Positions 1 to 7,804 of a stretch of DNA of 39,311 nt are shown here, piece by piece. Both the position numbers and the translations under genes were made by a program. The stretch comes from Treponema sp. UBA4307 (lineage in GTDB: Bacteria > Spirochaetota > Spirochaetia > Treponematales > Treponemataceae). The notes beneath the pieces are model-generated. The model made no database searches and had not been told where the DNA came from. It worked only from the letters and a program-made list of their open reading frames with translations. Location: NCBI GenBank assembly GCA_002394685.1, contig DGUP01000019.1, forward strand, positions 1 through 39,311. Reading direction: 5' to 3'. Position 1 is the first letter of the stretch. Each line of letters begins with the position of its first letter.

Positions 1-535
1 CTAAATTATCGTTTATCTTATTATTCAGTTCGATTTTGTCGTCGAGGGATGAGAGAATTGTAGCAATCTTTTTCTGAATCGAGAAAGGCGGAATTTTTAC
101 AGGTACTTTCTGCATAGTAGAACCTGATACTTCCTTAAAAGTAGTGCCACTACCAAGATTCTCAATATTACTCTTATTGAATTTTAAAAGATAATACAAA
201 AACATAAAGTCTGTATCTTTATTTGGAATAACACTTTTGAATCCTTGATTTGTACAAACTTCATTTTGAGCAATAGCTATATAGCCAATAGGTGCACGAG
301 AAGTAAAAAGGATTGTATGTTCAGGCATTATTTGGGCTGAACAGCTTTTTAATCCTTTGTCTGTGATATTCCGTTCTCCATGAGAAATAAAACGTCCACT
401 GTGAGTCGATAAATCCTTAGGAGTAATCCATGCAATTGTTCCATTTTCATAATTAGAAGAATCTTTTGTAGATGGTGTTGCTCCACCAACAATTGTTCCA
501 ATATCAGATAATGTACATTCTTTCCATTCTTCCAT
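1..535 (-). CDS. hsdS: Type I restriction-modification specificity subunit HsdS (partial, 3' end outside window)
   Basis: The minus strand reads from an ATG at 533-535 without a stop to the window edge, giving about 178 residues. The protein begins MEEWKECTLSDIGTIVGGAT, the usual opening of an HsdS target-recognition domain (TRD). It reaches the conserved end of the first half near the edge (LDDKIELNNKINDNL), where the central coiled-coil spacer starts. Family knowledge: HsdS chooses the DNA site for the HsdM2HsdS methylase and the HsdR-containing nuclease, with each TRD reading one half of a split target. The start lies 8 nt after the hsdM stop, so the two are translated from one mRNA. This gene is visibly more AT-rich than hsdM, as is common for exchangeable TRDs. 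The recognition sequence cannot be told from this fragment, and hsdR is not in view. Confidence 0.9.
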   Translation of the reverse strand, partial: MEEWKECTLSDIGTIVGGATPSTKDSSNYENGTIAWITPKDLSTHSGRFISHGERNITDKGLKSCSAQIMPEHTILFTSRAPIGYIAIAQNEVCTNQGFKSVIPNKDTDFMFLYYLLKFNKSNIENLGSGTTFKEVSGSTMQKVPVKIPPFSIQKKIATILSSLDDKIELNNKINDNL

Positions 536-543
536 AATAAATC

Positions 544-2064
544 CTAAATCTCAAATCCAATTGCGCTAAGATTTTTCTTTATCTTTTCTTCTAGCTCATG
601 ACTCTTTGCGAACATTCCACCAAGTTCTGTAGTAAGACGTTTCATTTTGTCGTCAAAAGCTTCGTCATCTACAGGCCCTTCTTCAATTCCAACATAACGA
701 CCAGGAGTAAGGACATAATCTTCTTTTGCAATGCGAGCGAGGTCGGCAACTGCGCAAAAGCCTTTTACATCTTCGAGGGTGCCCTTCTGGAAAGCGGTGA
801 AGGTGTCTGCAAGGCGGGCGATGTCTTCTTCTGAAAAGTCGCGGTGCTTGCGGTCTACCATGTGGCCCATGTTGCGGGCGTCTATGAAGAGGGTTTTGCC
901 GGTCTGCTTTTTGCCGCGGGTGATGAACCAGAGGGTTACCGGAATTGTTACGCTGTAGAAAAGCTGGGTTGGCATGGCAACAATTCCCTCAATCAAATCT
1001 GCTTCGATTATTTTACGACGAATTTCTCCTTCGCCAGAGGTCTGGGTGGAAAGGGCGCCGTTTGCAAGTACAAGGCCAATTTTTCCGTTAGGAGCCAGGT
1101 GGTAAATCATGTGTTCAATCCAGGCGTAGTTTGCGTTGCCTGCGGGTGGAAGTCCGTATGCCCAGCGAGGGTCGTTCTGCAATTTGTCCTGACCCCAGTT
1201 GCTTAAGTTGAAGGGCGGATTAGCCATGATGAAGTCGAACTTCTGAGTTGAATGAAGGTCGTTGAAAAAGGTATCTTCCGGGTGGTCGCCAAAGTTTGCG
1301 TCGATTCCGCGGATTGCCATGTTCATCTTGGCCATTTTCCAGGTGTCTGCGTTGGCTTCCTGTCCGAAGACTGAGATGTTGCTTCTGTTTCCTGCGTGCT
1401 CCTGAATGAACTTTACGGACTGAACGAACATTCCGCCCGAACCGCAGCATGGGTCGTAAACGCGTTTTCCTTCTGACGGCTTTAAGATATTTACGATTGT
1501 TTTTACTACGCTGGCCGGGGTGTAGAACTCGCCGCCTTTTACTCCTTCGTAGGAGGCAAACTGTGCGATGCAGTATTCGTAGGTGCGGCCAAGGAGGTCT
1601 TTGCTTGCTTCGGTGTCGCTCATGTCCATGTTGGTGAATACGTCTACTACGTTACCAAGAACGCGTTTGTCCAGCTCGGGATTGGCGTAGTTTTTTGGAA
1701 GAACACCTTTGAGGCTTTTGTTGTCGGCTTCTATGGCAATCATGGCTTTGTCTAAAATTGTGCCGATTTCCGGTGTGTGGGCTGCCTTTGCAATTTCTGA
1801 CCAGCGGGCTTCCGGAGGGACAAAGAAGATGTTTTCTGCTTCATAAGCGTCCGGGTCGTCTTCAAATCCGTCCCCTTCTGCGACCAGCTCTGCGTATTTC
1901 TTTTCAAATGCGGTTGAGATGTATTTTAAGAAGATAAGTCCTGTAAAGATTTTGCGGTAATCTGCAGCGGGAATGTGTCCCCAAAGTTCGCAGGCTGCAT
2001 CCCAAATCTGCTGTTCAAATCCGATGGTGGCAGTATTGTTTCTGGAAGTTTTTGTTTTTGCCAT
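544..2064 (-). CDS. hsdM: Type I restriction-modification DNA methyltransferase HsdM
   Basis: This 506-residue protein is an N6-adenine methyltransferase subunit. The N-terminal helical HsdM domain covers about residues 13-150. The AdoMet-binding motif I is DPCCGSGGM at 204-212 and the catalytic NPPF motif is at 282-285. Length is normal for the family. The start is the ATG at 2062-2064, preceded by CGGAG at 6 nt. A promoter TGAAAA-N17-TATATT lies at 2121-2149, giving a leader of about 50 nt. hsdS follows 8 nt after the stop. The gene is divergent from dnaX. Its GC content looks higher than that of hsdS and of most neighbours, which is consistent with horizontal acquisition, but I did not compute it. 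Confidence 0.95.
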   Translation of the reverse strand: MAKTKTSRNNTATIGFEQQIWDAACELWGHIPAADYRKIFTGLIFLKYISTAFEKKYAELVAEGDGFEDDPDAYEAENIFFVPPEARWSEIAKAAHTPEIGTILDKAMIAIEADNKSLKGVLPKNYANPELDKRVLGNVVDVFTNMDMSDTEASKDLLGRTYEYCIAQFASYEGVKGGEFYTPASVVKTIVNILKPSEGKRVYDPCCGSGGMFVQSVKFIQEHAGNRSNISVFGQEANADTWKMAKMNMAIRGIDANFGDHPEDTFFNDLHSTQKFDFIMANPPFNLSNWGQDKLQNDPRWAYGLPPAGNANYAWIEHMIYHLAPNGKIGLVLANGALSTQTSGEGEIRRKIIEADLIEGIVAMPTQLFYSVTIPVTLWFITRGKKQTGKTLFIDARNMGHMVDRKHRDFSEEDIARLADTFTAFQKGTLEDVKGFCAVADLARIAKEDYVLTPGRYVGIEEGPVDDEAFDDKMKRLTTELGGMFAKSHELEEKIKKNLSAIGFEI

Positions 2065-2120
2065 AAAATGCTCCGTAAAAATGCACCGTGAAGGTATTCC
2101 TTTTTGAATTAGATTTTACA

Positions 2121-2149
2121 AATATAACATATTTCCTTACTTTTTTTCA
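2121..2149 (-). promoter_or_regulatory. Predicted sigma70-type promoter of hsdM
   Basis: Reading the minus strand, TGAAAA (2144-2149) is 17 nt from TATATT (2121-2126), which predicts a transcription start near 2114. It was found by eye. Confidence 0.45.
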
Positions 2150-2205
2150 GAGGTTTTTATTAATAAGATAAAGGCAAACTTTTTCATCCTGTATATTTCC
2201 TCTCC

Positions 2206-2234
2206 TTGAGAAATATGTAAAATTAAAGTATTCT
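2206..2234 (+). promoter_or_regulatory. Predicted dnaX promoter, abutting the start codon
   Basis: TTGAGA (2206-2211), a 17-nt spacer and TATTCT (2229-2234). The expected start of transcription, about 2241, is immediately before the dnaX ATG at 2242. No Shine-Dalgarno sequence lies upstream of that ATG, so the message is predicted to be leaderless. Confidence 0.5.
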
Positions 2235-2241
2235 CTATTTT

Positions 2242-4659
2242 ATGGCTTATGAAGTTACTGCGACCAGAAGAAGGCCGCAAAAGTTTGAAAATCTTGTGGG
2301 ACAGGAATTTGTTGCAGAAACATTAAAAAATTCCATCCAGTCAAAAAAAATTGCTCATGCATATTTGTTTACCGGACCTCGTGGCTGTGGAAAAACTTCA
2401 ACTGCCCGTATTCTTGCAAAAGCATTGAATTGTAAAAATGGTCCTACTGCTGAACCATGCGGTGAATGCGAGGCCTGCCGTGAAATTACAGCAGGTTCAT
2501 CTCTTGATGTTATAGAAATAGACGGTGCTTCAAACAATGGTGTTGACAGTGTGCGCCAGATTAAGGATGAAGTACTTTTTCCGCCTAACAGCAGTCGTTA
2601 TAAAATTTATATAATCGATGAAGTACATATGCTTTCCACTGGAGCCTTTAATGCCCTCCTTAAGACTATTGAAGAGCCGCCTCCATATGTAATTTTTATT
2701 TTTGCTACAACAGAATTGCAGAAAGTTCCTGCAACAATTAAATCAAGGTGTCAGCAGTTTAACTTCCGTCTGGTGCCTGTTGAAAAAGTAAAAAATCAGT
2801 TGTCTCTTGCCGCTGCTGAAATTGGAATCAAGGCAGATGATGAAGCCCTTTACTGGATTGCCAGGGAAAGCGGCGGTTCAATGCGTGACAGTTATACTCT
2901 TTTTGACCAGGTTGCGGCTTTTTCTGATGGAGAAATTACTTACGAAAAAATCAGGGACAAACTGGGACTTGTAGGAGTTGATCGTCTTAACGAACTTTTT
3001 GGTCTTTGTGCTCAGGGGGATGTAACTTCTGCTTTGGGCAAGCTGGATGATTATCTTCAGAATGGGGTAAGCATTGAGCAGCTCATTTCAAATTGTACCG
3101 ATTATCTCCGCAGTCTTCTGCTGATTAAAAGCGGAGTTACAAAAGAAGCTCTGCTTGGTCAGTCCAGTGAAAGATTTTCAAAGGAAGTTCTGCAGACCTG
3201 GAGTTCAATTCAGATTGAAAGGGCAATAAGTCTTTTCCTTCAGTTGTATAGGGATATAAGATATTCCCTTAATTCCCGCTATGAGCTGGAACTTGCTGTT
3301 TCAAGATTGTGCTGGCTCAAGGATTATGTTTCTTCTGCTGAAGTAAAAAAGGCCGTTGACGGAGTAAAGCCTTTGCTTTTGTCAAATGCTTCTGCACAGA
3401 ATTCTTCAGGACAGGTACAGGAAAGTCCAAGGCCCAGCTTTGATATATTGAATGGAAAAATTCCGGGAAGTAAGCCTGCGTCTGGAGAGCAGAATACATC
3501 TTTTCATGAGGGCGGAGCTGAGCCGCCGGTAAATAAGTCAGCAGCTTTTGTAGTTCCTCAGTTTCAGAAAGAATCTGCACCTACCAGGGCTTATTTAATT
3601 CCGGGGCAGGATAAGTTTGAAGCACCTGCGTCTGCACCTGCAACTCCAGCCCCCGCTGAAGCACCAGCGTCCGCACCTGCAAGCCCAGCCCCCGCTGAAG
3701 CACCAGCGCCTGCACCTGCAAGCCCAGCCCCCGCTGAAGCACCAGCGTCTGCATCTGCAAGCCCAGCCCCCGCTGAAGCAACCGCGCCCGCATCTGCCAT
3801 ACCGGCCCCTGTTGAAGCACCAGCGCCCGCACCTGCATTCTCAGCCCCCGCTGAAGCACCAGCGCCTGCACCTGCATACTCAGCCCCTGCTGAAGCAACC
3901 GCGCCCGCACCTGCAACTCCAGCCCCTGCTGAAGCACCCGCGCCCGCACCTGCATTCTCAGCTCCTGCTGAAGCAACCGCGCCCGCACCTGCAAGTCCAG
4001 CCCCCGCTGAAGCACCCGCGCCCGCACCTGCAAGCCCAGCCCCCGCTGAAGCACCAGCGCCCGCACCTGCATTCTCAGCCCCTGCTGAAGCAACCACGTC
4101 TGCACCTGTGTTCTCAGCCCCTGCTGAAGCAACCGCAACTGCACCTGCATTCCAGACACCGGCCGCAAGTGACAGCGAAGATGAATGGGCTGACACTGCT
4201 GCTCCAGAAGCTGATGATTTTTCTCCAGTGCACGCTGCTGAAGACAGTGATGAAGAATTTATGCCGGTTCATCCTGGAATTGCTCCGGTTAATGATAATC
4301 CTTCTCCTCAGAGCCAGGCAGTTCCTTCTGCCGGACCAGTGCAGAATCTGGATTTAGAGTCTGTAAAAAAGCAGTTGATTACAGAGCTCTCTTTAACAGA
4401 TGCCATGATTGCAAGTACTCTTATGCAAACAAATAACTGGACTTATTCAGACGGTTTGCTTATTGTTTATATGTACAATAATTTTGAAATGATGCAGCTT
4501 CAAAATCATTCTGCAGTTATAAACCAGAAACTTTCCGCAATTTATGGCCGGAATGTAAAACTGGAAGTCAGAATTGCAAAAAGGGAAGAGGCACGGAGAG
4601 TTGTTTTGCCGGATAAAGTTCAAGCTTTGTGTGATGAATTTCGCGGCAGTATAGTTTAA
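2242..4659 (+). CDS. dnaX: DNA polymerase III subunit tau (and probably gamma by frameshift)
   Basis: This 805-residue clamp-loader ATPase has Walker A GPRGCGKT at 45-52, zinc-binding cysteines at 64, 73, 76 and 79, Walker B with DEVH at 126-129 and the sensor SRC at 168-170. Together with the lid and collar domains, these fill residues 1 to about 370. After that comes a linker, expanded by a Pro/Ala/Glu repeat at residues 460-641, and a C-terminal domain (about 690-805) corresponding to the polymerase-binding part of tau. At 3345-3351 the phase A AAA AAG matches the E. coli dnaX slippery site. A -1 slip adds Gly-Arg and stops at TGA 3357-3359, giving a gamma-like product of about 372 residues. 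It heads an operon with ybaB and recR. The ATG follows a promoter directly and has no Shine-Dalgarno sequence. Confidence 0.97.
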   Translation: MAYEVTATRRRPQKFENLVGQEFVAETLKNSIQSKKIAHAYLFTGPRGCGKTSTARILAKALNCKNGPTAEPCGECEACREITAGSSLDVIEIDGASNNGVDSVRQIKDEVLFPPNSSRYKIYIIDEVHMLSTGAFNALLKTIEEPPPYVIFIFATTELQKVPATIKSRCQQFNFRLVPVEKVKNQLSLAAAEIGIKADDEALYWIARESGGSMRDSYTLFDQVAAFSDGEITYEKIRDKLGLVGVDRLNELFGLCAQGDVTSALGKLDDYLQNGVSIEQLISNCTDYLRSLLLIKSGVTKEALLGQSSERFSKEVLQTWSSIQIERAISLFLQLYRDIRYSLNSRYELELAVSRLCWLKDYVSSAEVKKAVDGVKPLLLSNASAQNSSGQVQESPRPSFDILNGKIPGSKPASGEQNTSFHEGGAEPPVNKSAAFVVPQFQKESAPTRAYLIPGQDKFEAPASAPATPAPAEAPASAPASPAPAEAPAPAPASPAPAEAPASASASPAPAEATAPASAIPAPVEAPAPAPAFSAPAEAPAPAPAYSAPAEATAPAPATPAPAEAPAPAPAFSAPAEATAPAPASPAPAEAPAPAPASPAPAEAPAPAPAFSAPAEATTSAPVFSAPAEATATAPAFQTPAASDSEDEWADTAAPEADDFSPVHAAEDSDEEFMPVHPGIAPVNDNPSPQSQAVPSAGPVQNLDLESVKKQLITELSLTDAMIASTLMQTNNWTYSDGLLIVYMYNNFEMMQLQNHSAVINQKLSAIYGRNVKLEVRIAKREEARRVVLPDKVQALCDEFRGSIV
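3345..3359 (+). promoter_or_regulatory. Predicted programmed -1 ribosomal frameshift site in dnaX
   Basis: The zero frame reads GTA AAA AAG GCC GTT GAC, so the heptamer A AAA AAG sits in slippery phase. After a -1 slip the ribosome reads GGC CGT TGA and stops. This is the heptamer and phase known from E. coli dnaX. An AAGGA lies at 3319-3323, 21 nt upstream, which is farther than the stimulatory Shine-Dalgarno element in E. coli. Only a weak downstream hairpin (CCG TTGA CGG, 3353-3362) is visible. Confidence 0.6.
3619..4164 (+). repeat. 14 tandem 39-bp coding repeats in dnaX (13-residue Pro/Ala unit)
   Basis: Glu codons recur exactly every 39 nt from 3619 to 4126, which defines 14 units of the type EAPAPAPASPAPA with variants at the Ser/Thr/Phe/Tyr positions. 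The array encodes residues 460-641 of tau, a flexible linker. It is in frame throughout, so changes in unit number would alter linker length without breaking the gene. Confidence 0.97.
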
Positions 4660-4683
4660 GATTTTTGTTTAAGAGGTGGGATT

Positions 4684-4995
4684 ATGAATCCATTTGAAAT
4701 GATGAAAAATTTTGGGGATATGAAAAAGCAGCTGGAAAACGCACAGGCTGAACTTTCAAAAATAACAGCAACTGGGTCTGCCGGCGGCAACATGGTTGTA
4801 ATTACAATGAATGGAAATTTTGAAGTTCTGGATATTAAGCTGGATCCTATTTGCGTTGATAACCGTGATGTTCCTATGCTTCAGGATTTGATTAAGGCTG
4901 CACATCACAATGCCCTGGAAAAAATTCAGGAGCAGATTAAGTCTAATGCAGGTTCAATGCTTTCCGGTATGAATATTCCTGGAATGAATATTTAA
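4684..4995 (+). CDS. ybaB: YbaB/EbfC family nucleoid-associated DNA-binding protein
   Basis: This is a 103-residue protein with the usual YbaB pattern: a Met-rich amphipathic N-terminal helix (NPFEMMKNFGDMKKQLENAQAE), a central beta region (GNMVVITMNGNFEVLDIKLD) and a C-terminal helix. Family members form dimers that bind DNA and help organise the nucleoid. Location between dnaX and recR is the classic arrangement. An AGAGGTGGG purine-rich site precedes the ATG at 4684, and the gap from the dnaX stop is 24 nt. The tail has a Met/Gly-rich repeat (MNIPGMNI). Confidence 0.93.
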   Translation: MNPFEMMKNFGDMKKQLENAQAELSKITATGSAGGNMVVITMNGNFEVLDIKLDPICVDNRDVPMLQDLIKAAHHNALEKIQEQIKSNAGSMLSGMNIPGMNI

Positions 4996-5010
4996 GGATT
5001 TCGGTAAAAA

Positions 5011-5598
5011 ATGAATGCACTGGATGAATTAACCCAGAGTTTTTCCCGTCTGCCTGGAATTGGTAAAAAGTCTGCTGCAAGAATTTCCAATCATCTTTTA
5101 AAGTGTGACAGGTCTTTTCTTGAGCAGTTTGCCAGTCAGCTTTCACATTTGCAGGAAAGAATTGTTCCCTGTGAGATTTGCGGGGCCTGGACCGAACATA
5201 GTCCCTGCCCGATTTGTTCAGATATGACCAGAGACAGGGAAGTGCTTTGCGTTGTTGAACAGCCACAGGACGTTTCTACAATCGAAAGTTCCCACGAGTA
5301 TCAGGGCTTGTTTCATGTTCTTGGAGGTGTAATAAATCCTCTTGAAGGAATGGGGCCTGAAAAACTAAATCTGGAAAAACTTTTGGACCGGGTAAAAAAT
5401 GAAGGCATAAAGGAAGTGATTATTGCCACAAATCCTACTGTAGAAGGGGACACCACTGCCTTGTACATTCAGCGCCTGCTGGAAGGAAGCGGCTGTGCTG
5501 TAACAAGACTGGCCAGCGGTCTGCCTGTGGGAGGTGACCTGGAATATGCTGACCGTTTAACTCTTGCCCGTAGTTTCAGGGGAAGAACCCGTTTTTAA
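5011..5598 (+). CDS. recR: Recombination mediator protein RecR
   Basis: This 195-residue protein is close to the family's usual 200. It has a helix-hairpin-helix at about 10-25 (LPGIGKKSAARISNHLL), a four-cysteine zinc finger at C54, C57, C66 and C69, and a Toprim domain from about 79 onward (VVEQPQDVSTIE and the later ATNPTVEGDTTALYI). With RecO it loads RecA on gapped single-stranded DNA. The start lies 15 nt after the ybaB stop, with only a weak, distant AAGGA, so it probably depends on upstream translation. It converges on ppk with a 12-nt gap, and its terminator lies within the ppk coding region. Confidence 0.95.
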   Translation: MNALDELTQSFSRLPGIGKKSAARISNHLLKCDRSFLEQFASQLSHLQERIVPCEICGAWTEHSPCPICSDMTRDREVLCVVEQPQDVSTIESSHEYQGLFHVLGGVINPLEGMGPEKLNLEKLLDRVKNEGIKEVIIATNPTVEGDTTALYIQRLLEGSGCAVTRLASGLPVGGDLEYADRLTLARSFRGRTRF

Positions 5599-5610
5599 TC
5601 TGATAAATTA

Positions 5611-7785
5611 CTAATTTTTGCGCCTTACCTGAAATTCAGTGTGAGGCACATTTTTTTTAGCTTCATTTAGTTTTTTGTATTTTTTATAGAGCACTTCCTG
5701 AACCCTTACGGCCTGTTCTTTTTTGTCTGGAGTTTTTGCAATCCAGCTGCCGTCTGCCTGTAAAATGTGAGAGTGGGTATTGTCCTGAAAATATATTTCC
5801 AGGGATTTTTTAATTATTTTAAAGGATTCTTTGTCTGTAATCGGGAACATAAGTTCAATTCTCCGGTCCAGGTTTCTGTCCATCCAGTCTGCGCTGGAAA
5901 GATAAATTTCCTCTTTGCCCCCGTTCTTAAAATAAAAGGCTCTGCTATGTTCCAGGTAGCGGTCTACAACAGAAACTACTTCTATATTTTCGCTTAAATT
6001 CTTTTTGCCAGGAATTAAGGTACAGATTCCCCTTACATTCAGCATGATTTTAACATTGTGCTTTGAGGCTTCATAAAGTTTTCTGATTATTTCCGGATGA
6101 CTGAGGTTATTCATTTTGGCAACAATCAGGCCTGGTGTTTCCGGACTGCTCTGCTGAATTTCTCTTTCGATTAATGAAAGCAGCTGCCTTTTAAGGGTTA
6201 CTGGTGCCATAAAGAGCTGGTGCATGGTCTGTACTGCACTGTAACCGGAAATTGTGTTAAAGAAATAGGTCACATCTGTAGCCAGTTCCGGATTTGATGA
6301 AAGAAGTGAAAAATCCTGATAAATTTTTGAACTGGAAGAATTGTAATTGCCGGTACTTAAATTAATATATCTTCGGATTCCGTCACTTTCTCGTCTTACA
6401 ATAAGACAGGCCTTTGCGTGAACCTTTAAGTTTACAATTCCAAAAACAACAATTGCTCCGGCTCTTTCCAGCTCCTGTGCCCACTGAATATTCTGCTTTT
6501 CGTCAAAACGTGCTTTAAGTTCAACAAATGCGGTTACCTGTTTTCCCTGTTTTGCCGCTTCAATCAGTGACTGAACAATTGGACTGTTGATTCCAGGACG
6601 GTACAAAGTCATTTTAATTGCAAGAACATTTGGATCTCTTGCAGCGTCCCGGATAAATTTTACAATCGGGTCAAAGCTTTCGTAAGGAACATTTATGAGA
6701 ATGTCCTTCTGCCTTAAAGTATTCCAGTAAGTTTCGTCTTCAGGGAGCTGGGCAGGATAAAAATGCTTCCACTCGGGATAAGTGCAGTCTTCATTAATCT
6801 GAGCTTTTTTTAATTCCGTTAATACAGCCGGATCTATAATTCCATTTACTTTGTAAACATCATTTTCCGTAAGATTTAGTTTCTGCATGAGAAAATTAAT
6901 AAGCAGCTGGGAACTGTTGTTACAAATCATTCTGACTGCTGAAGAGAATTGTCTCTTTTCAAGAATTTGTTCCATGTTCTGAATAAATTCCCGTCCGCTT
7001 TCTTCGTTAACGGCTTCGTCTGCGTCACGGTCAATTTTAAAGAGCAGGCTTTCCTTGATGTTGTATCCTGGAAAAACTTCCTTTGCATACTGAACGATAA
7101 TATCTCCTAAAAGTGCAAAGCGTCTGTTTTTTTCGCTGGAATTGAGCCAGACAATCCCGCTTACTCCTGAAGGAACCTGAATAATGGCAATTTCCTGTTG
7201 CCCCTCCGGAGAAGAATTCCATGGCAGCTGATTCTGAAGTCTTTCCTGTTCATCTTTCACAATAAGAGGATTTACAGGATTTTTTACTCCTTTCATTGGC
7301 TCCAGTAAAAAGGCGGCATTTGTTTTCAAGTTACCTATGTGAGGAAACTGGCCATCGCTGCTTCTCAAAGGAGTGAGCAGAGGAAATATTTCGTGGCGAA
7401 AAAGATTCTCCGTCAGTGAAATGTCGTGAGGAGTATAGTTCTTTGGAGAAACGTAAGTGAGTCCTTCTTCTGCAAGTTTTGGCAGTACAACATTCTGCAG
7501 GGTGTCATTTTGAATGCGGTTTAATTCGTGACATCTTTTTGAAATTTTATTCAAAAGCTGAGCCGCTGTAATATTAGAATCATCAGTATGATTTGGATTT
7601 TCTTTAGCCTGTCTTTTAGTGGTAGCAACTCTTACCTGAAAGAATTCATCAAAGTTACTTGAAGTTATTGCCAGAAAATTCAGTCTTTCAAGGATAGGTA
7701 AATCTTTTCTTGTTGCTTCGTGAAGAACTCTGGCATTAAATTCAATCCAGCTAAGTTCTCTGTTAAAAAAAATATTTTTTGCCAT
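5611..7785 (-). CDS. ppk1: Polyphosphate kinase 1
   Basis: This 724-residue protein reversibly transfers the ATP gamma-phosphate to polyphosphate. It opens with the PPK N-terminal domain (FFNRELSWIEFNARVL, residues 6-21). The two phospholipase-D-like catalytic domains carry the phospho-accepting His456 in LKVHAKACLI and His613 in YLEHSRAFYF. Length is typical of PPK1. The start ATG is preceded by GGAGGAAG. It lies 19 nt downstream of ppx, so synthesis and breakdown of polyphosphate are co-expressed. The last codons overlap, on the opposite strand, with the recR terminator. Confidence 0.96.
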   Translation of the reverse strand: MAKNIFFNRELSWIEFNARVLHEATRKDLPILERLNFLAITSSNFDEFFQVRVATTKRQAKENPNHTDDSNITAAQLLNKISKRCHELNRIQNDTLQNVVLPKLAEEGLTYVSPKNYTPHDISLTENLFRHEIFPLLTPLRSSDGQFPHIGNLKTNAAFLLEPMKGVKNPVNPLIVKDEQERLQNQLPWNSSPEGQQEIAIIQVPSGVSGIVWLNSSEKNRRFALLGDIIVQYAKEVFPGYNIKESLLFKIDRDADEAVNEESGREFIQNMEQILEKRQFSSAVRMICNNSSQLLINFLMQKLNLTENDVYKVNGIIDPAVLTELKKAQINEDCTYPEWKHFYPAQLPEDETYWNTLRQKDILINVPYESFDPIVKFIRDAARDPNVLAIKMTLYRPGINSPIVQSLIEAAKQGKQVTAFVELKARFDEKQNIQWAQELERAGAIVVFGIVNLKVHAKACLIVRRESDGIRRYINLSTGNYNSSSSKIYQDFSLLSSNPELATDVTYFFNTISGYSAVQTMHQLFMAPVTLKRQLLSLIEREIQQSSPETPGLIVAKMNNLSHPEIIRKLYEASKHNVKIMLNVRGICTLIPGKKNLSENIEVVSVVDRYLEHSRAFYFKNGGKEEIYLSSADWMDRNLDRRIELMFPITDKESFKIIKKSLEIYFQDNTHSHILQADGSWIAKTPDKKEQAVRVQEVLYKKYKKLNEAKKNVPHTEFQVRRKN
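5619..5658 (+). terminator. Intrinsic terminator of the dnaX-ybaB-recR operon, inside the 3' end of ppk
   Basis: The arm at 5619-5628 (TGCGCCTTAC) pairs with 5641-5650 (GTGAGGCACA) with one mismatch and one G-U pair. An inner CTGA-AAT-TCAG hairpin caps it. Eight Ts follow at 5651-5658. Confidence 0.75.
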
Positions 7786-7804
7786 TTTCTTCCTCCACTT
7801 TTAT

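Noticed and set aside
3619..4164. Regularly spaced repeats suggestive of a CRISPR array
   Set aside because: The units are directly adjacent without unique spacers, are exactly 39 nt and code in frame for DnaX.
3581..4357. Long open frames on both strands across the dnaX repeat region
   Set aside because: They are by-products of the GC-rich 39-bp repeat, which lacks stops in several frames. Their translations are low-complexity (for example Leu/Gln/Arg repeats) and lack ribosome sites.
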